Shown here piece after piece: positions 26,163-34,981 of a stretch of DNA of 64,000 nucleotides. Each line of letters opens with the position of its first letter. Within the stretch, counting starts at the first letter, position 1. Below the pieces are notes generated by a model. It saw only the letters and a list, made by a program, of their open reading frames with translations, ran no database searches and was not told the origin of the DNA. Source of the stretch: Sulfurimicrobium sp963741495 (lineage in GTDB: Bacteria; Pseudomonadota; Gammaproteobacteria; Burkholderiales; Sulfuricellaceae); the NCBI GenBank assembly GCA_963741495.1, contig CAVUID010000018.1, positions 1 to 64,000 on the forward strand, written 5' to 3'. A program made the position numbers and the translations under genes.

Positions 26163-26854
26163 AATTCCTGTGGCGCTGGTTGTGGCGCGGCGCGCTGATT
26201 CTGGTTGCGGTCGTGGTGCTGTACCAGGCCTGGATTTTCGCGCATATCTGGTGGTGGGTGGATCACAACCCCTCCACCAGTGCCTTCATGAGCACGCGCC
26301 TGGCAGAAATGCAGGTCAAAAACCCGGATGCCGAGCTGCGTCACAAGTGGGTGCCCTATAACCGTATTTCACCCCATCTCAAGCGCGCGCTGATTGCATC
26401 CGAAGATGCCAAATTTGTTGATCACGAAGGCTTCGACTGGGACGGGATTCAGAAGGCTTATGAGAAAAACCTGAAAAAAGGCAAGATCGTGGCTGGCGGT
26501 TCCACAATCAGCCAACAACTGGCGAAGAATCTGTTTCTCTCCTCCCGCAAGGCGTTCTGGCGCAAGGGAGAGGAAGCGGTGATTACGCTGATGCTGGAAA
26601 AAATGATGTCGAAGCGGCGCATTTTCGAAATCTATCTCAACGTAATCGAGTGGGGTAATGGCGTGTTCGGTGCGGAAGCCGCCGCGCGCTACTACTACAA
26701 GTCCAGCGCCGTCAATCTAGGGCCGGAGCAGGCTGCCAAGCTGGCAGCCATGGTGCCCAATCCGCGCTATTACGATAAAAACCGCAACGCACGTGGGCTG
26801 GCAAAGAAGACTGCGATCATCCTGGCCAGGATGCCGGCGGCGGAAGTACCCTGA
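26159..26854 (+). CDS. mtgA: Monofunctional biosynthetic peptidoglycan transglycosylase
   Basis: A GT51 enzyme that polymerises lipid II into glycan strands. The start overlaps the aroE stop (ATGA). One N-terminal membrane helix (about residues 9-33) anchors a periplasmic catalytic domain with ASEDAKFVDHEGFDW (catalytic Glu) and GGSTISQQLAKNLFLS. It has 231 residues. The aroE-mtgA pair is common in betaproteobacteria. Confidence 0.96.
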   Translation: MKFLWRWLWRGALILVAVVVLYQAWIFAHIWWWVDHNPSTSAFMSTRLAEMQVKNPDAELRHKWVPYNRISPHLKRALIASEDAKFVDHEGFDWDGIQKAYEKNLKKGKIVAGGSTISQQLAKNLFLSSRKAFWRKGEEAVITLMLEKMMSKRRIFEIYLNVIEWGNGVFGAEAAARYYYKSSAVNLGPEQAAKLAAMVPNPRYYDKNRNARGLAKKTAIILARMPAAEVP

Positions 26855-26982
26855 GTGCTGTCATCTCAAGTTTCATCCGCTAGATTTTCTTAAAGCCGCC
26901 TGTTGGACAGGCGCGCTTTGGATTGCAGCCCCATTTCGCCTCCGGAAGCTGCTGAAACAACCCGGTCGAAAAAATCAAAGTG

Positions 26983-27222
26983 TTACTGCTGCGCCTTCCG
27001 ATGCAAACTTTCGGCTGCCGTGATCAATATATGCACCTCGGCGTGGGACAGTTCTGGAAAATGATTCTGCAGCATATGCGCAATGGCAAAGTTCGACATG
27101 TTAAGCGGATTTCCACTGCTTGCAAGCATCGGCGCAATCAGTGCACACGCCTCCGAAAAAACTTTTCGAACATTATGGTGTGTACGCCGTTCCGGCTGGG
27201 CAGGGCTGTTTATATCCGTCAT
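26983..27222 (-). CDS. Small hypothetical protein, 79 residues
   Basis: Not recognised. The start at 27222 (MTDINSPAQPERRTHHNVRK) is set by a strong GGGGGAG ribosome binding site six bases upstream; the longer reading from 27243 lacks one. Mostly helical by composition, soluble, with EACALIAPMLASSGNPLNMS and FPELSHAEVHILITAAESLH. The strong ribosome binding site and an open frame within an otherwise non-coding gap support a real gene. Confidence 0.6.
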   Translation of the reverse strand: MTDINSPAQPERRTHHNVRKVFSEACALIAPMLASSGNPLNMSNFAIAHMLQNHFPELSHAEVHILITAAESLHRKAQQ

Positions 27223-27323
27223 TGTCTCCCCCTTTCTAAACATCTCTCCGCAAATTGCGGCACTTCAATTCAGCTCGATTGTTCAGAGGAACAAATTATC
27301 CATCAAACCGGTTGCCTTCCCAG

Positions 27324-28112
27324 CTAACCAAATAACCGCGCCAGTTCCACCCCCGGATCTTCGGCGCGCATGAAGGCCTCGCCGACCAGAAAGGTGTTGA
27401 CGTTGCTCTGATGCATGCGCTGCACATCTTCCGACCTGAGAATGCCGCTTTCGGTGATTACGATGCGATCCTTTGGCATTTGCGGCAGCAGTTCCAGCGT
27501 GGTTTCCAGCCGGGTTTCGAAGGTGCGCAGGTTGCGGTTGTTGATGCCAATCAGCGGTGTCTTGAGCTGTAGCGCCAGCTCCAGTTCGGCCGCATCGTGC
27601 GATTCCACCAGCACCGCCATGCCAAGTTCGTGTGCGACGGCTTCCAGTTCCCGCATGCGTGGCAGGCTCAGCGCGGCTACGATGAGTAGGATGCAGTCTG
27701 CACCGATCGTGCGGGCGCGGCAGATCTGGTAAGGGTCGATCATGAAATCCTTGCGCAGTACTGGCAATTTGCAGGCATTGCGCGCTTCGATCAGGTCATT
27801 CTTGCTGCCCTTGAAAAACTGGCTGTCAGTGAGCACTGACAGGCATGCTGCCCCATGCTGCTCATAGCTCCGGGCAATCGCTGCAGGGTCGAAGTTCTCC
27901 CGGATGATGCCTTTCGAAGGGCTGGCTTTTTTGATCTCGGCGATCACGGCTGGCTTGCCTGCAGCAATTTTTCCGCGGATGGCGGCAATAAAATCACGTG
28001 TTGGCGGCATGGCCCCGGCTTCGGCACGGATCGTGGTGTAGGGTTTCTTCTCCACTGCACGGGTCACTTCGAGCCGCTTTACCTCGATGATTTTATTCAG
28101 GATATCGGACAT
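27324..28112 (-). CDS. trpC: Indole-3-glycerol-phosphate synthase
   Basis: It converts CdRP to indole-3-glycerol phosphate in tryptophan synthesis. The TIM-barrel motifs are IAEIKKASPSKG near residue 57 (catalytic Lys), LRKDFMIDPYQI near 120, GINNRNLRTFE near 192 and ITESGI near 222. It has 262 residues. It follows trpD after 3 bases. Tryptophan genes beyond trpG, D and C are not in the window. Confidence 0.97.
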   Translation of the reverse strand: MSDILNKIIEVKRLEVTRAVEKKPYTTIRAEAGAMPPTRDFIAAIRGKIAAGKPAVIAEIKKASPSKGIIRENFDPAAIARSYEQHGAACLSVLTDSQFFKGSKNDLIEARNACKLPVLRKDFMIDPYQICRARTIGADCILLIVAALSLPRMRELEAVAHELGMAVLVESHDAAELELALQLKTPLIGINNRNLRTFETRLETTLELLPQMPKDRIVITESGILRSEDVQRMHQSNVNTFLVGEAFMRAEDPGVELARLFG

Positions 28113-28115
28113 GGT

Positions 28116-29216
28116 TCAGGCTCCCTTGAAACGATTGGACACTTCAACCAGCTGACGCAATTTTTCGCGCGCCGCGCCACTTTCGATGACTGCATTCGCC
28201 CTGGCAATCCCTTCCGCCAGGGTATCCGCACATCCGGCGACATAGATTGCAGCACCGGCGTTGATCTGTACGATATTTCGCGCAGGGCCGGGCAGGTTGT
28301 CCAGCACGCCGAGCAGCATGTCTTTTGCCTGGGACGCATCCCATACCTTCAGTACTTCCAGATCGCAGGTTTCGAAGCCGAATTCGCGTGGATGCAGGTG
28401 GTATTCGCGGATTTCGCCGTCCTTCAGCTCAGCTATCAGCGTTTCGCCGGACAGGGTGATCTCATCCAGGCCGTCGCTGCCATGCACCACCATCACGTGC
28501 CGACTCCCCAGACGCTGCAGTACGCGCGCCTGGATGCCAACCAGATCCGGGTGAAATACGCCCATGACCTGATTGCTGGCTCCAGCCGGGTTGGTCAGTG
28601 GCCCCAGCACGTTGAAAATCGTCCTGACTCCCAGCTCGCGCCGCACCGGTGCGGCATATTTCATGGCGCCGTGAAAGTTGGGCGCGAACATAAAGCCGAT
28701 GCCAATTTCGTCGATGCTCTGGCCGACCTGTTCCGGCGTGATGGTGAGATTGACGCCCAGCGCTTCCAGCACATCTGCAGAACCGCAGGTGGAGGATACC
28801 GACCGGCCGCCGTGCTTGGCCACGCGCGCCCCGGCTGCGGCGGCGACAAAGGCCGCGGTGGTGGAGATATTGAAAGTGTGTGCAGCATCGCCACCGGTGC
28901 CGCAAGTATCCACCAGATGTTCGGTGCTGTTCACTGGTACCCTGGTGGCGAACTCGCGCATTACCTGGGCGGCGGCAGAAATTTCGCCCACGGTCTCCTT
29001 CTTCACTCGCAGGCCCATGAGAATGGCGGCGATCTGCGCCGGGGTGGCTTCTCCACTCATTATCTGGCGCATCAGGGACAGCATCTCATCATGAAAAATT
29101 TCGCGCTGTTCAATCAGCCGGGCAAGCGCCTCCCTGGCAGAAAACTTGCGAAGCAAGCCTGCGTCCTCCTCTCCCGCTTGCGGGGGAGGGCAGGGGTGGG
29201 GATTGACGGGGGTCAT
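28116..29216 (-). CDS. trpD: Anthranilate phosphoribosyltransferase with repeat-derived N-terminal insert
   Basis: It joins anthranilate to PRPP. The core is normal: REALARLIEQREIFHDEML, VDTCGTGGDAAHTFNIST (PRPP loop), AKHGGRSVSS and NVLGPLTNPAG. The protein has 366 residues, about 24 more than usual. The extra part lies between MTP and REALARLIEQ and reads VNPHPCPPPQAGEEDAG and following residues. It is the translation of a dispersed palindromic repeat, so the element sits in frame inside the 5' end. The start overlaps the trpG stop, so expression is coupled. Whether the insert harms the enzyme is unknown; it is at the N-terminus and may be tolerated. Confidence 0.95.
   Translation of the reverse strand: MTPVNPHPCPPPQAGEEDAGLLRKFSAREALARLIEQREIFHDEMLSLMRQIMSGEATPAQIAAILMGLRVKKETVGEISAAAQVMREFATRVPVNSTEHLVDTCGTGGDAAHTFNISTTAAFVAAAAGARVAKHGGRSVSSTCGSADVLEALGVNLTITPEQVGQSIDEIGIGFMFAPNFHGAMKYAAPVRRELGVRTIFNVLGPLTNPAGASNQVMGVFHPDLVGIQARVLQRLGSRHVMVVHGSDGLDEITLSGETLIAELKDGEIREYHLHPREFGFETCDLEVLKVWDASQAKDMLLGVLDNLPGPARNIVQINAGAAIYVAGCADTLAEGIARANAVIESGAAREKLRQLVEVSNRFKGA
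29163..29204. repeat. Palindromic repeat inside the trpD coding sequence
   Basis: CTCTCCCGCTTGCGGGGGAG forms a stem and is followed by GGCAGGGGTGGGGATTG. The peptide NPHPCPPPQAGE is the translation of this type of repeat, which occurs widely between and at the ends of proteobacterial genes. Confidence 0.75.
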
Positions 29217-29788
29217 CATGTGCGCTTCTCCTTGAGGAAATTGGCCAGCATCTGGTGGCCATGTTCGGTCAGGATGGATTCGGGGTGGAACTGCACGCCC
29301 TCCACCTGCAAGGTCTTGTGGCGCACGCCCATGATCTCGCCGTCATCGGTCCAGGCGGTGATTTCCAGGCAATCTGGAATACTCTCTCGTTCGATTACCA
29401 GCGAGTGATAACGGGTGGCGGTGAAGGGGTTGGGCAATCCATTGAATACGCCCACATCCTTGTGATGGATCAACGAAGTCTTGCCGTGCATAAGCTGTTT
29501 GGCATGAATGATTTTGCCACCGAATGCCTGCCCGATGCTCTGGTGACCAAGGCACACGCCCAGCAGCGGCACCTTGCCTGCGAATTCCTGGATTAGTGGG
29601 ACCGAAATGCCTGCCTCGGCAGGAGAGCAGGGCCCGGGAGAAATCACGATATGGTCCGGTTTCTGCGCGGCCACCTGTTCCACGGTGATTTCGTCATTGC
29701 GGTACACCCGCACGTCCTCGCCCAACTCGCCGAAGTACTGTACCAGGTTGTAGGTAAATGAATCGTAGTTGTCCAGCATCAGAAGCAT
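29216..29788 (-). CDS. trpG: Anthranilate/aminodeoxychorismate synthase glutamine amidotransferase
   Basis: This subunit releases ammonia from glutamine for TrpE (and often PabB). The start is the ATG at 29788 (MLLMLDNYDSFTYNLVQYFG). The class I triad is visible: Cys in LLGVCLGHQSIGQAFGG near residue 80, and His and Glu in VEGVQFHPESIL near 170. It has 190 residues. It overlaps trpD. The usual partner trpE is not upstream; a glycosyltransferase gene is found instead. Confidence 0.95.
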   Translation of the reverse strand: MLLMLDNYDSFTYNLVQYFGELGEDVRVYRNDEITVEQVAAQKPDHIVISPGPCSPAEAGISVPLIQEFAGKVPLLGVCLGHQSIGQAFGGKIIHAKQLMHGKTSLIHHKDVGVFNGLPNPFTATRYHSLVIERESIPDCLEITAWTDDGEIMGVRHKTLQVEGVQFHPESILTEHGHQMLANFLKEKRT

Positions 29789-29992
29789 TTTGTACTTATC
29801 CTGTTGGTTCTTCTCTGCGATACCGGCAAATACCCGGATGGTTACCCAGTTCGTTGCACTGTTTTTTTCGTCGCTTGAAGACTGTGCCAATACCCGACAC
29901 CGGGGAAACCGCATTATCGCCTGCACGCAGAAAGCACTCAAGTTAGATGAGGTATGCCCTTCTGGATTAATGCACTTGCTTGCCGGCCTGGA

Positions 29993-31129
29993 TCAGACTT
30001 CAATCGGCCGAATCAACAGATTGCGGTACAAATCCAGCAATTGCCGGGCCATGTTTTCCTGCGTGAGACGGCTGACGGTTTCTCGCGCCTCAATGCCAGC
30101 CCGCAAACGGAGCCCTTGATCCGAGAGTTTGTTCAAGGCGGATGCCAGGCCGCCCAGGTCCAAGGCATCGCAGACGAATCCATTCTCCCCCTCCCGGATC
30201 AATTCTGCCGCACCGCTCTTGGTGCTGGTGATGACGGGCAAGCCACAGGCGAACGCCTCCAGGGCCGTGTTGGGAAAAGGGTCGTACAGAGTGGGCAGGA
30301 CAAATGCGTCGGCAGCGCCGTAGAAGGGCTTGGGGTCTGCCTGACCGAGCGCAAAGTGCACCCTGTTGGCGAGACCGAGGTTTTTTGCCTGACGCCGGTA
30401 ACGCTCCAGGTGTTTGTCTTTGCCGACGACCATCAGGTGGTTGCTGGGCGGAAGCCGCGCCATGGCCTTGAGCAGGGTGTGTAGCCCCTTGCGTTCAAAA
30501 CCGGAACCAACAAAAAGAAAAAGAACGGCATCTTCCGGAATATTGTATTGATTACAGACATTGTGCCGATGCTGCGCTCTCAGCTCAGGGCGGAAGGCTT
30601 CCAGATCCACGCCGCTGTAGATCACATGAATTTTTTCCTCCGCCAACCCGAAATGACGGCGGATCTCCTCTTTTACCATGCGGGAATTGCAGATCACGGC
30701 TTTGAGCCTCGGGCTCCGGAACAATTTCTGTTCTGCCGCGAGGGTGTAGCGATGGTAGGGGTTCACGGCAACGCCCAGCTTGCCGAGCGGACCCAGCACG
30801 CGTTGGCGTTGCTTCAGCCATTCACGATGCACGCCATCTCCCGCGCGATAAACGTCGCAGCAGGCAATGCGTTCATGAGATTGCACCAGGTCGAAGGCGT
30901 GTTTTTGCAGCGTGTCGCAAACGCAACGCGCGAAGCTCCAGTCGCGCCACAGGCTGCCGATGTAGGACGGATTGCAGATCAGGGATTCGCCCTCGCCGCC
31001 ATGCTCCCATTGCCGTGTGACCACGGTGAGCGAAGCGCCCTCGGCACGAAGTGCCTGTACAGCATTGGCGACGAAGCGCTCGGCGCCGCCAAACGGGGTG
31101 TAGCGCTGGCGGATCAGGGCGATTTTCAT
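29993..31129 (-). CDS. GT4-family glycosyltransferase, probably lipopolysaccharide core (WaaG-like)
   Basis: 378 residues with the GT-B layout: N-terminal IRQRYTPFGGAERFVANAV, central YSGVDLEAFRP, and C-terminal FVGSGFERKGLHTLLKAM and LPTLYDPFPNTALEAFACGLPV (EX7E-type motif). It should transfer a nucleotide-activated sugar at the inner face of the membrane. The overall form is close to WaaG (RfaG), the glucosyltransferase of the LPS core. No other waa genes are adjacent, so the acceptor is uncertain. About 200 bases without a gene separate it from trpG. Confidence 0.88.
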   Translation of the reverse strand: MKIALIRQRYTPFGGAERFVANAVQALRAEGASLTVVTRQWEHGGEGESLICNPSYIGSLWRDWSFARCVCDTLQKHAFDLVQSHERIACCDVYRAGDGVHREWLKQRQRVLGPLGKLGVAVNPYHRYTLAAEQKLFRSPRLKAVICNSRMVKEEIRRHFGLAEEKIHVIYSGVDLEAFRPELRAQHRHNVCNQYNIPEDAVLFLFVGSGFERKGLHTLLKAMARLPPSNHLMVVGKDKHLERYRRQAKNLGLANRVHFALGQADPKPFYGAADAFVLPTLYDPFPNTALEAFACGLPVITSTKSGAAELIREGENGFVCDALDLGGLASALNKLSDQGLRLRAGIEARETVSRLTQENMARQLLDLYRNLLIRPIEV

Positions 31130-31186
31130 ACGTGAGGCCGGGGAGCGGATTGGGGAGTGTGGATTGCCACTCCCCGGAGGTGGCTC

Positions 31187-32017
31187 CTAGCTGGCTTGCT
31201 GAATACCCGCAATGAACCAGCTGCCGTTGGGCTGGCTGGTGGATTTCTGGATGTGCCAGATTTCATTGAAGGATTCGGCGCCGGCACCTTCTTCTTCGCG
31301 GATCAGGCCGGAGAAACGCACGCTGGCGATGACTTGATCACCCTCGGTGGCGACATCCGCCATCTCGGCGTTGAGCGTCACGACTTCGGTGTGCTGAGCC
31401 TTGCCGCCGCGCTCCTGGATTTGCAGGCTGATTTCGGCAAAAATTTCTGGCGTGGTGAATTCGCGGATATCGTTGATATCGCCCTTGTCATTGGCGTCCT
31501 GCAGGCGCAAGAAGTTGGCCTTGGCCTGGCGCAGGAAAGGCTCATCCTCGAACCATGCCGGGCGAGTGCTGGCAGCCGCGGGCATGCTGCCGCCTGCCAG
31601 AGGCTGTATTGCCTGGCGCTCGCTGTGGCCGCTGTACTGTGTGCCGCCTGCTGTTGCCGGAATGGGCTGCGGCGCGCTGCTGCGGCGCAGGGTGCGGAAA
31701 ATGAAGAACACGGCAGCGGCGATGGCCAGCATCATCAGGATATCCATCATCTTGATGCCGTCAAACGCGCCGCCCATGAACAGCGAAGCCAGCAGGCCAC
31801 CAGCAGCCAGGCCAGCCAGCGGGCCGAGCCACTTGTTGCCACCAGTCGGTGCAGCGGCTGGCGTTGAAGCCGGCGCCTTGGGCGTAGTCTGCTGGGAAAC
31901 GCTTTCGCGCTGTTTGCCAAAGCTTTTGCTGCCGCCAAAGCGCTTGGCGCTGGCTTCGCCAGTGAGCAGGCCGAGGCTGAATATGGTTACCAGGAACAGG
32001 GTAAGAAATTTTTTCAT
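31187..32017 (-). CDS. Tim44-like domain membrane protein
   Basis: 276 residues. A signal peptide or first helix (1-24) leads to a low-complexity part with SAKRFGGSKSFGKQRESVSQ and an Ala/Pro stretch. A membrane region (about 64-110) then precedes a C-terminal Tim44/NTF2-like domain (about 150-276: DEPFLRQAKANFLRLQDAND, FTTPEIFAEISLQIQERGG, SFNEIWHIQKS). The bacterial family is conserved but its role is not known. It is followed by the glycosyltransferase gene on the same strand. Confidence 0.9.
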   Translation of the reverse strand: MKKFLTLFLVTIFSLGLLTGEASAKRFGGSKSFGKQRESVSQQTTPKAPASTPAAAPTGGNKWLGPLAGLAAGGLLASLFMGGAFDGIKMMDILMMLAIAAAVFFIFRTLRRSSAPQPIPATAGGTQYSGHSERQAIQPLAGGSMPAAASTRPAWFEDEPFLRQAKANFLRLQDANDKGDINDIREFTTPEIFAEISLQIQERGGKAQHTEVVTLNAEMADVATEGDQVIASVRFSGLIREEEGAGAESFNEIWHIQKSTSQPNGSWFIAGIQQAS

Positions 32018-32056
32018 CGTTATCTTTTCAGGTAAGTTAAAGAGAATGGCGCCATT

Positions 32057-33415
32057 CTACAGGGTTTTCACGAAAACCTTGGAGCGCCGCTGGTAATTGT
32101 ATAGACCCTGTTTGGCCTTGGGCAGGGTTTCCACGCCGGCCTCGGTGAAACCACGTTCCACGAACCAGTGGGCGGTACGCGTGGTGAGCACGAACAGCTT
32201 GCCGAACCCCTTGCGTAGCGCTTCAATCTGCATGTATTCGAGCAGTGCCTCGCCCCGGCCTGCTCCGCGGTAATCCCTGTTGACCGCCATGCAGGCCAGT
32301 TCGGCCGCCCGCTCTTCGGGGAAGGGGTAAAGTGCGGCGCAGCCAATGATCAGGCCATCGTATTCCAGCACCGAGAAACGGTCGATCTCCATTTCCAGCA
32401 GTTCGCGCGAGCGCCTGACCAGTGTCCCCTCGCTCTCCAGGGGTTCGATGAGTGCCAGCAGACCGCCTACGTCGTCAATGGTGGCAGGGCGCAGTGTTTC
32501 CAGCATGTCTTCGGCCACCATGGTGCCAATGCCTTCATGCGTGAACAATTCCTGCAGCAGGGCGCCGTCCACATGGCGGCTGATCAGGTGCACCCGGGCT
32601 ACGCCATTGCGGCAGGCCCGAATGGCGCAGGGAAGGTAGAAGTCGACATCCTCCATCAATTCCTTTGGCCGTGCCAGGGCAGCCTCTGCATCCTGAGTGG
32701 TGAGGCTGCGCAACAGTTCGCCATTATCGTCGGTGAGCCCGCTGGTGTTCATGAGGAAAATAAGCTTGTCGGCATCCAGCGCAATGGCAGTGGCAGTGGC
32801 AACATCCTCCAGCGACAGGTTGAAGACCTCACCCGTGGGCGAATAACCCAGCGGTGACAGCAGTACCATATCGTTCTGGTCGAGCCGGCGACGAATGCCG
32901 GTGGCGTCAATCTTGCGCACTTCCCCGGTATGCATCAGGTCAATGCCATTGAACACCCCCATCGGCTTGGCGGTGACAAAGTTACCGCTGCCGACACGAA
33001 TATCGGCGCCGGCCATGGGCGAATTTGCCAATCCCATGGAAAGTAGCGCCTCGATCTCAACCCGCACGGTTCCTGCCGCTTCCTTGACGCATTTCAATGC
33101 AGCTGCATCGGTTACGCGCAGGCCGTTGGCATAAAGAATTTCGGCGCCGCGCTCAGTCAGCTCTTCCTCGATCTGTGGCCGTGCGCCATGCACCAGCACC
33201 AGGCGCACGCCGAGGCTGTTGAGCAGGTTGAGGTCGTGTGCCAGAGCAACGAACTGACCTTCGCTGACGACTTCGCCGCCAAAGGCGATGACGAAAGTCT
33301 GGCCGCGAAATTTATGGATATAAGGCGTAGCGGTGCGGAACCACTGTACAAACACATCCACAAAAATTTCAGGTTTGATGAAACCTTCCTTGAGTTTGAT
33401 GTTTTTCGTGGGCAT
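32057..33415 (-). CDS. argA: Amino-acid N-acetyltransferase (N-acetylglutamate synthase)
   Basis: First enzyme of arginine synthesis. An amino-acid-kinase domain (residues about 20-290; VLVHGARPQIEEEL, DQNDMVLLSPLGYSPTGEVF) binds arginine for feedback control. A GNAT acetyltransferase domain (about 300-452; ACMAVNRDYRGAGRGEALLE, FVLTTRTAHWFVERGF) carries the reaction. It has 452 residues, close to the 443 of E. coli. Confidence 0.96.
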   Translation of the reverse strand: MPTKNIKLKEGFIKPEIFVDVFVQWFRTATPYIHKFRGQTFVIAFGGEVVSEGQFVALAHDLNLLNSLGVRLVLVHGARPQIEEELTERGAEILYANGLRVTDAAALKCVKEAAGTVRVEIEALLSMGLANSPMAGADIRVGSGNFVTAKPMGVFNGIDLMHTGEVRKIDATGIRRRLDQNDMVLLSPLGYSPTGEVFNLSLEDVATATAIALDADKLIFLMNTSGLTDDNGELLRSLTTQDAEAALARPKELMEDVDFYLPCAIRACRNGVARVHLISRHVDGALLQELFTHEGIGTMVAEDMLETLRPATIDDVGGLLALIEPLESEGTLVRRSRELLEMEIDRFSVLEYDGLIIGCAALYPFPEERAAELACMAVNRDYRGAGRGEALLEYMQIEALRKGFGKLFVLTTRTAHWFVERGFTEAGVETLPKAKQGLYNYQRRSKVFVKTL

Positions 33416-33493
33416 TGGTATGGGTGTAAGTAGGTAATCTGGCGATTTTTAAGCACTTTGCCCGCGGGTGCAAGCATAACCTTTATTCCGGAC

Positions 33494-34225
33494 TCAAAAA
33501 TCTCCCCACAGGGTTTGCATCGCAGCCAATGCGGTGAGGGCCGCCGTTTCGGTGCGCAGTACCCGCGGACCGAGACGGACCGAGGTAAAACCGCTATTTT
33601 CCGCAGCGCGTATTTCGGCAGGGGAAAGGCCGCCCTCCGGTCCGATCAGCAGCGTGACGGGGGTAGATGGCGCAGGCAGATCGCGCAGGCTATGCGGTGC
33701 GCCGGGCGCCAGCATCAGGTGCTGCGCCTCAGGCGGCAGGCTGCCCAGCCAGTGGGTCAGGGACTGGATGGGCGCGACTTCCGGTACACGGTTGCGACCG
33801 GATTGCTCGCAGGCTGAAATCACCACCTGCTGCCAGTGCCGCACCCGTTTTTCGGCGCGTTCCCCGCTGAGTTTCACCACGCAGCGTTCGCTTGCCAGTG
33901 GCTGGATGTGGGTGATGCCCAGTTCCACTGCTTTTTGCAGGGTGTAATCCATCTTGTCGCCACTGGAAATGGCCTGGGCCAGCGTGACGGCCAGCGGGGA
34001 TTCGGCTTCGCGTTCATGAAATCCGGTGGTTTTGACGGTGACACCATTTTTGCTGATATGCGTGATGGTGGCGGCATATTCCCCACCCTCGCCATTGAAC
34101 AGCGTGACCTTGTGACCCGTTTCCATGCGCAATACTTTAGCGGCGTGATGAGCGGCGTCAGGCGGCAGGTCGAGTGTCTGGCCTGGGCCCAGGCGACAGG
34201 GGCAGTAAAAGCGGGAGACGGGCAT
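33494..34225 (-). CDS. rsmE: 16S rRNA m3U1498 methyltransferase
   Basis: A SPOUT-fold enzyme that methylates N3 of U1498. An N-terminal PUA-like part (MPVSRFYCPCRLGPGQTLDL, HHAAKVLRMETGH) is followed by the knot domain with LLIGPEGGLSPAEI and VRLGPRVLRTETAALTALAA. The start at 34225 is chosen by family length (243 residues); a start at 34249 is also open. It reads towards argA. Confidence 0.95.
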   Translation of the reverse strand: MPVSRFYCPCRLGPGQTLDLPPDAAHHAAKVLRMETGHKVTLFNGEGGEYAATITHISKNGVTVKTTGFHEREAESPLAVTLAQAISSGDKMDYTLQKAVELGITHIQPLASERCVVKLSGERAEKRVRHWQQVVISACEQSGRNRVPEVAPIQSLTHWLGSLPPEAQHLMLAPGAPHSLRDLPAPSTPVTLLIGPEGGLSPAEIRAAENSGFTSVRLGPRVLRTETAALTALAAMQTLWGDF

Positions 34226-34326
34226 GGCAATTCTCATCAGGGAAGGCATGCTATATTGTCTAATAAATCGGACAGGATTGAACCTTAACCTGCCCGACTG
34301 CTGAAAAAATTTAGGAGCTAATTTAT

Positions 34327-34884
34327 ATGGTCAGCTTGCAAACGCCGGTGTGTGATTTTGGCTGGAAGGCGCCGGATTTCGATTTGCCCGGTGTTGACGG
34401 ACAACGCTACTCCCTGGCGGAAGCGCGCGGCCCCAACGGCTTGCTGGTGATGTTCATTTGCAACCATTGCCCTTACGTCAAGGCGGTACGCGACCGTCTG
34501 GTACGCGATTGCGCCGAGCTGAAGCGGCACGGTATCAACAGCGTGGCGATCATGTCCAATGACCCGGCAGAGTATGCCGAGGATTCTTTCGAAAACATGA
34601 AGAAGGTGGCGGCCGAGTTCTCTTACCCCTTCCCTTATCTGCTGGATGAAACCCAGCAAGTGGCAAAAACCTATGGCGCGGTGTGCACGCCGGATTTCTT
34701 TGGTTTTAATGCTGAACTGGGCCTGCAATACCGTGGCCGGCTCGATGCCTCGCGCAAGGAGGCTGCGCCTGCGAATGCCCGGCGCGACCTGTTCGAGGCC
34801 ATGCTGCAAGTGGCACAAACCGGCCAGGGGCCTGCGGAACAGATTCCAAGCATGGGTTGCTCGATCAAGTGGAAAGGGGAATAG
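34327..34884 (+). CDS. Thioredoxin-fold (AhpC/TSA-like) protein
   Basis: 185 residues. The peroxiredoxin-like start PVCDFGWKAPDFDLPGVDG and the motif MFICNHCPYVKAV (Cys45 and Cys48) match the conserved cytosolic 'thioredoxin family protein' group related to alkyl hydroperoxide reductase and TlpA. No signal peptide. A disulfide or peroxide role is likely but the substrate is unknown. A hairpin repeat follows directly after the stop. Confidence 0.85.
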   Translation: MVSLQTPVCDFGWKAPDFDLPGVDGQRYSLAEARGPNGLLVMFICNHCPYVKAVRDRLVRDCAELKRHGINSVAIMSNDPAEYAEDSFENMKKVAAEFSYPFPYLLDETQQVAKTYGAVCTPDFFGFNAELGLQYRGRLDASRKEAAPANARRDLFEAMLQVAQTGQGPAEQIPSMGCSIKWKGE

Positions 34885-34974
34885 CGGTCAGCCTTCAGCT
34901 ATCAGCCTTCAGCAAAACCGCGCGGCTTTGCCGCGTACAATAAGCTGACCGCTGATAGCTGATAGCTGATAGCT
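34885..34974. repeat. 7-base-period hairpin repeat (GCTGATA family), copy 1
   Basis: The left arm is built of TCAGCCT and TCAGCTA units, the right arm of three GCTGATA units, with a small CGCGGC/GCCGCG stem in the middle. It spans the whole gap to the phosphatase gene. Confidence 0.85.
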
Positions 34975-34981
34975 CAAAAAT

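Noticed and set aside
27855..29408. Plus-strand frame of 517 codons across trpC, trpD and trpG
   Set aside because: It spans three real genes on the other strand and has no family features.
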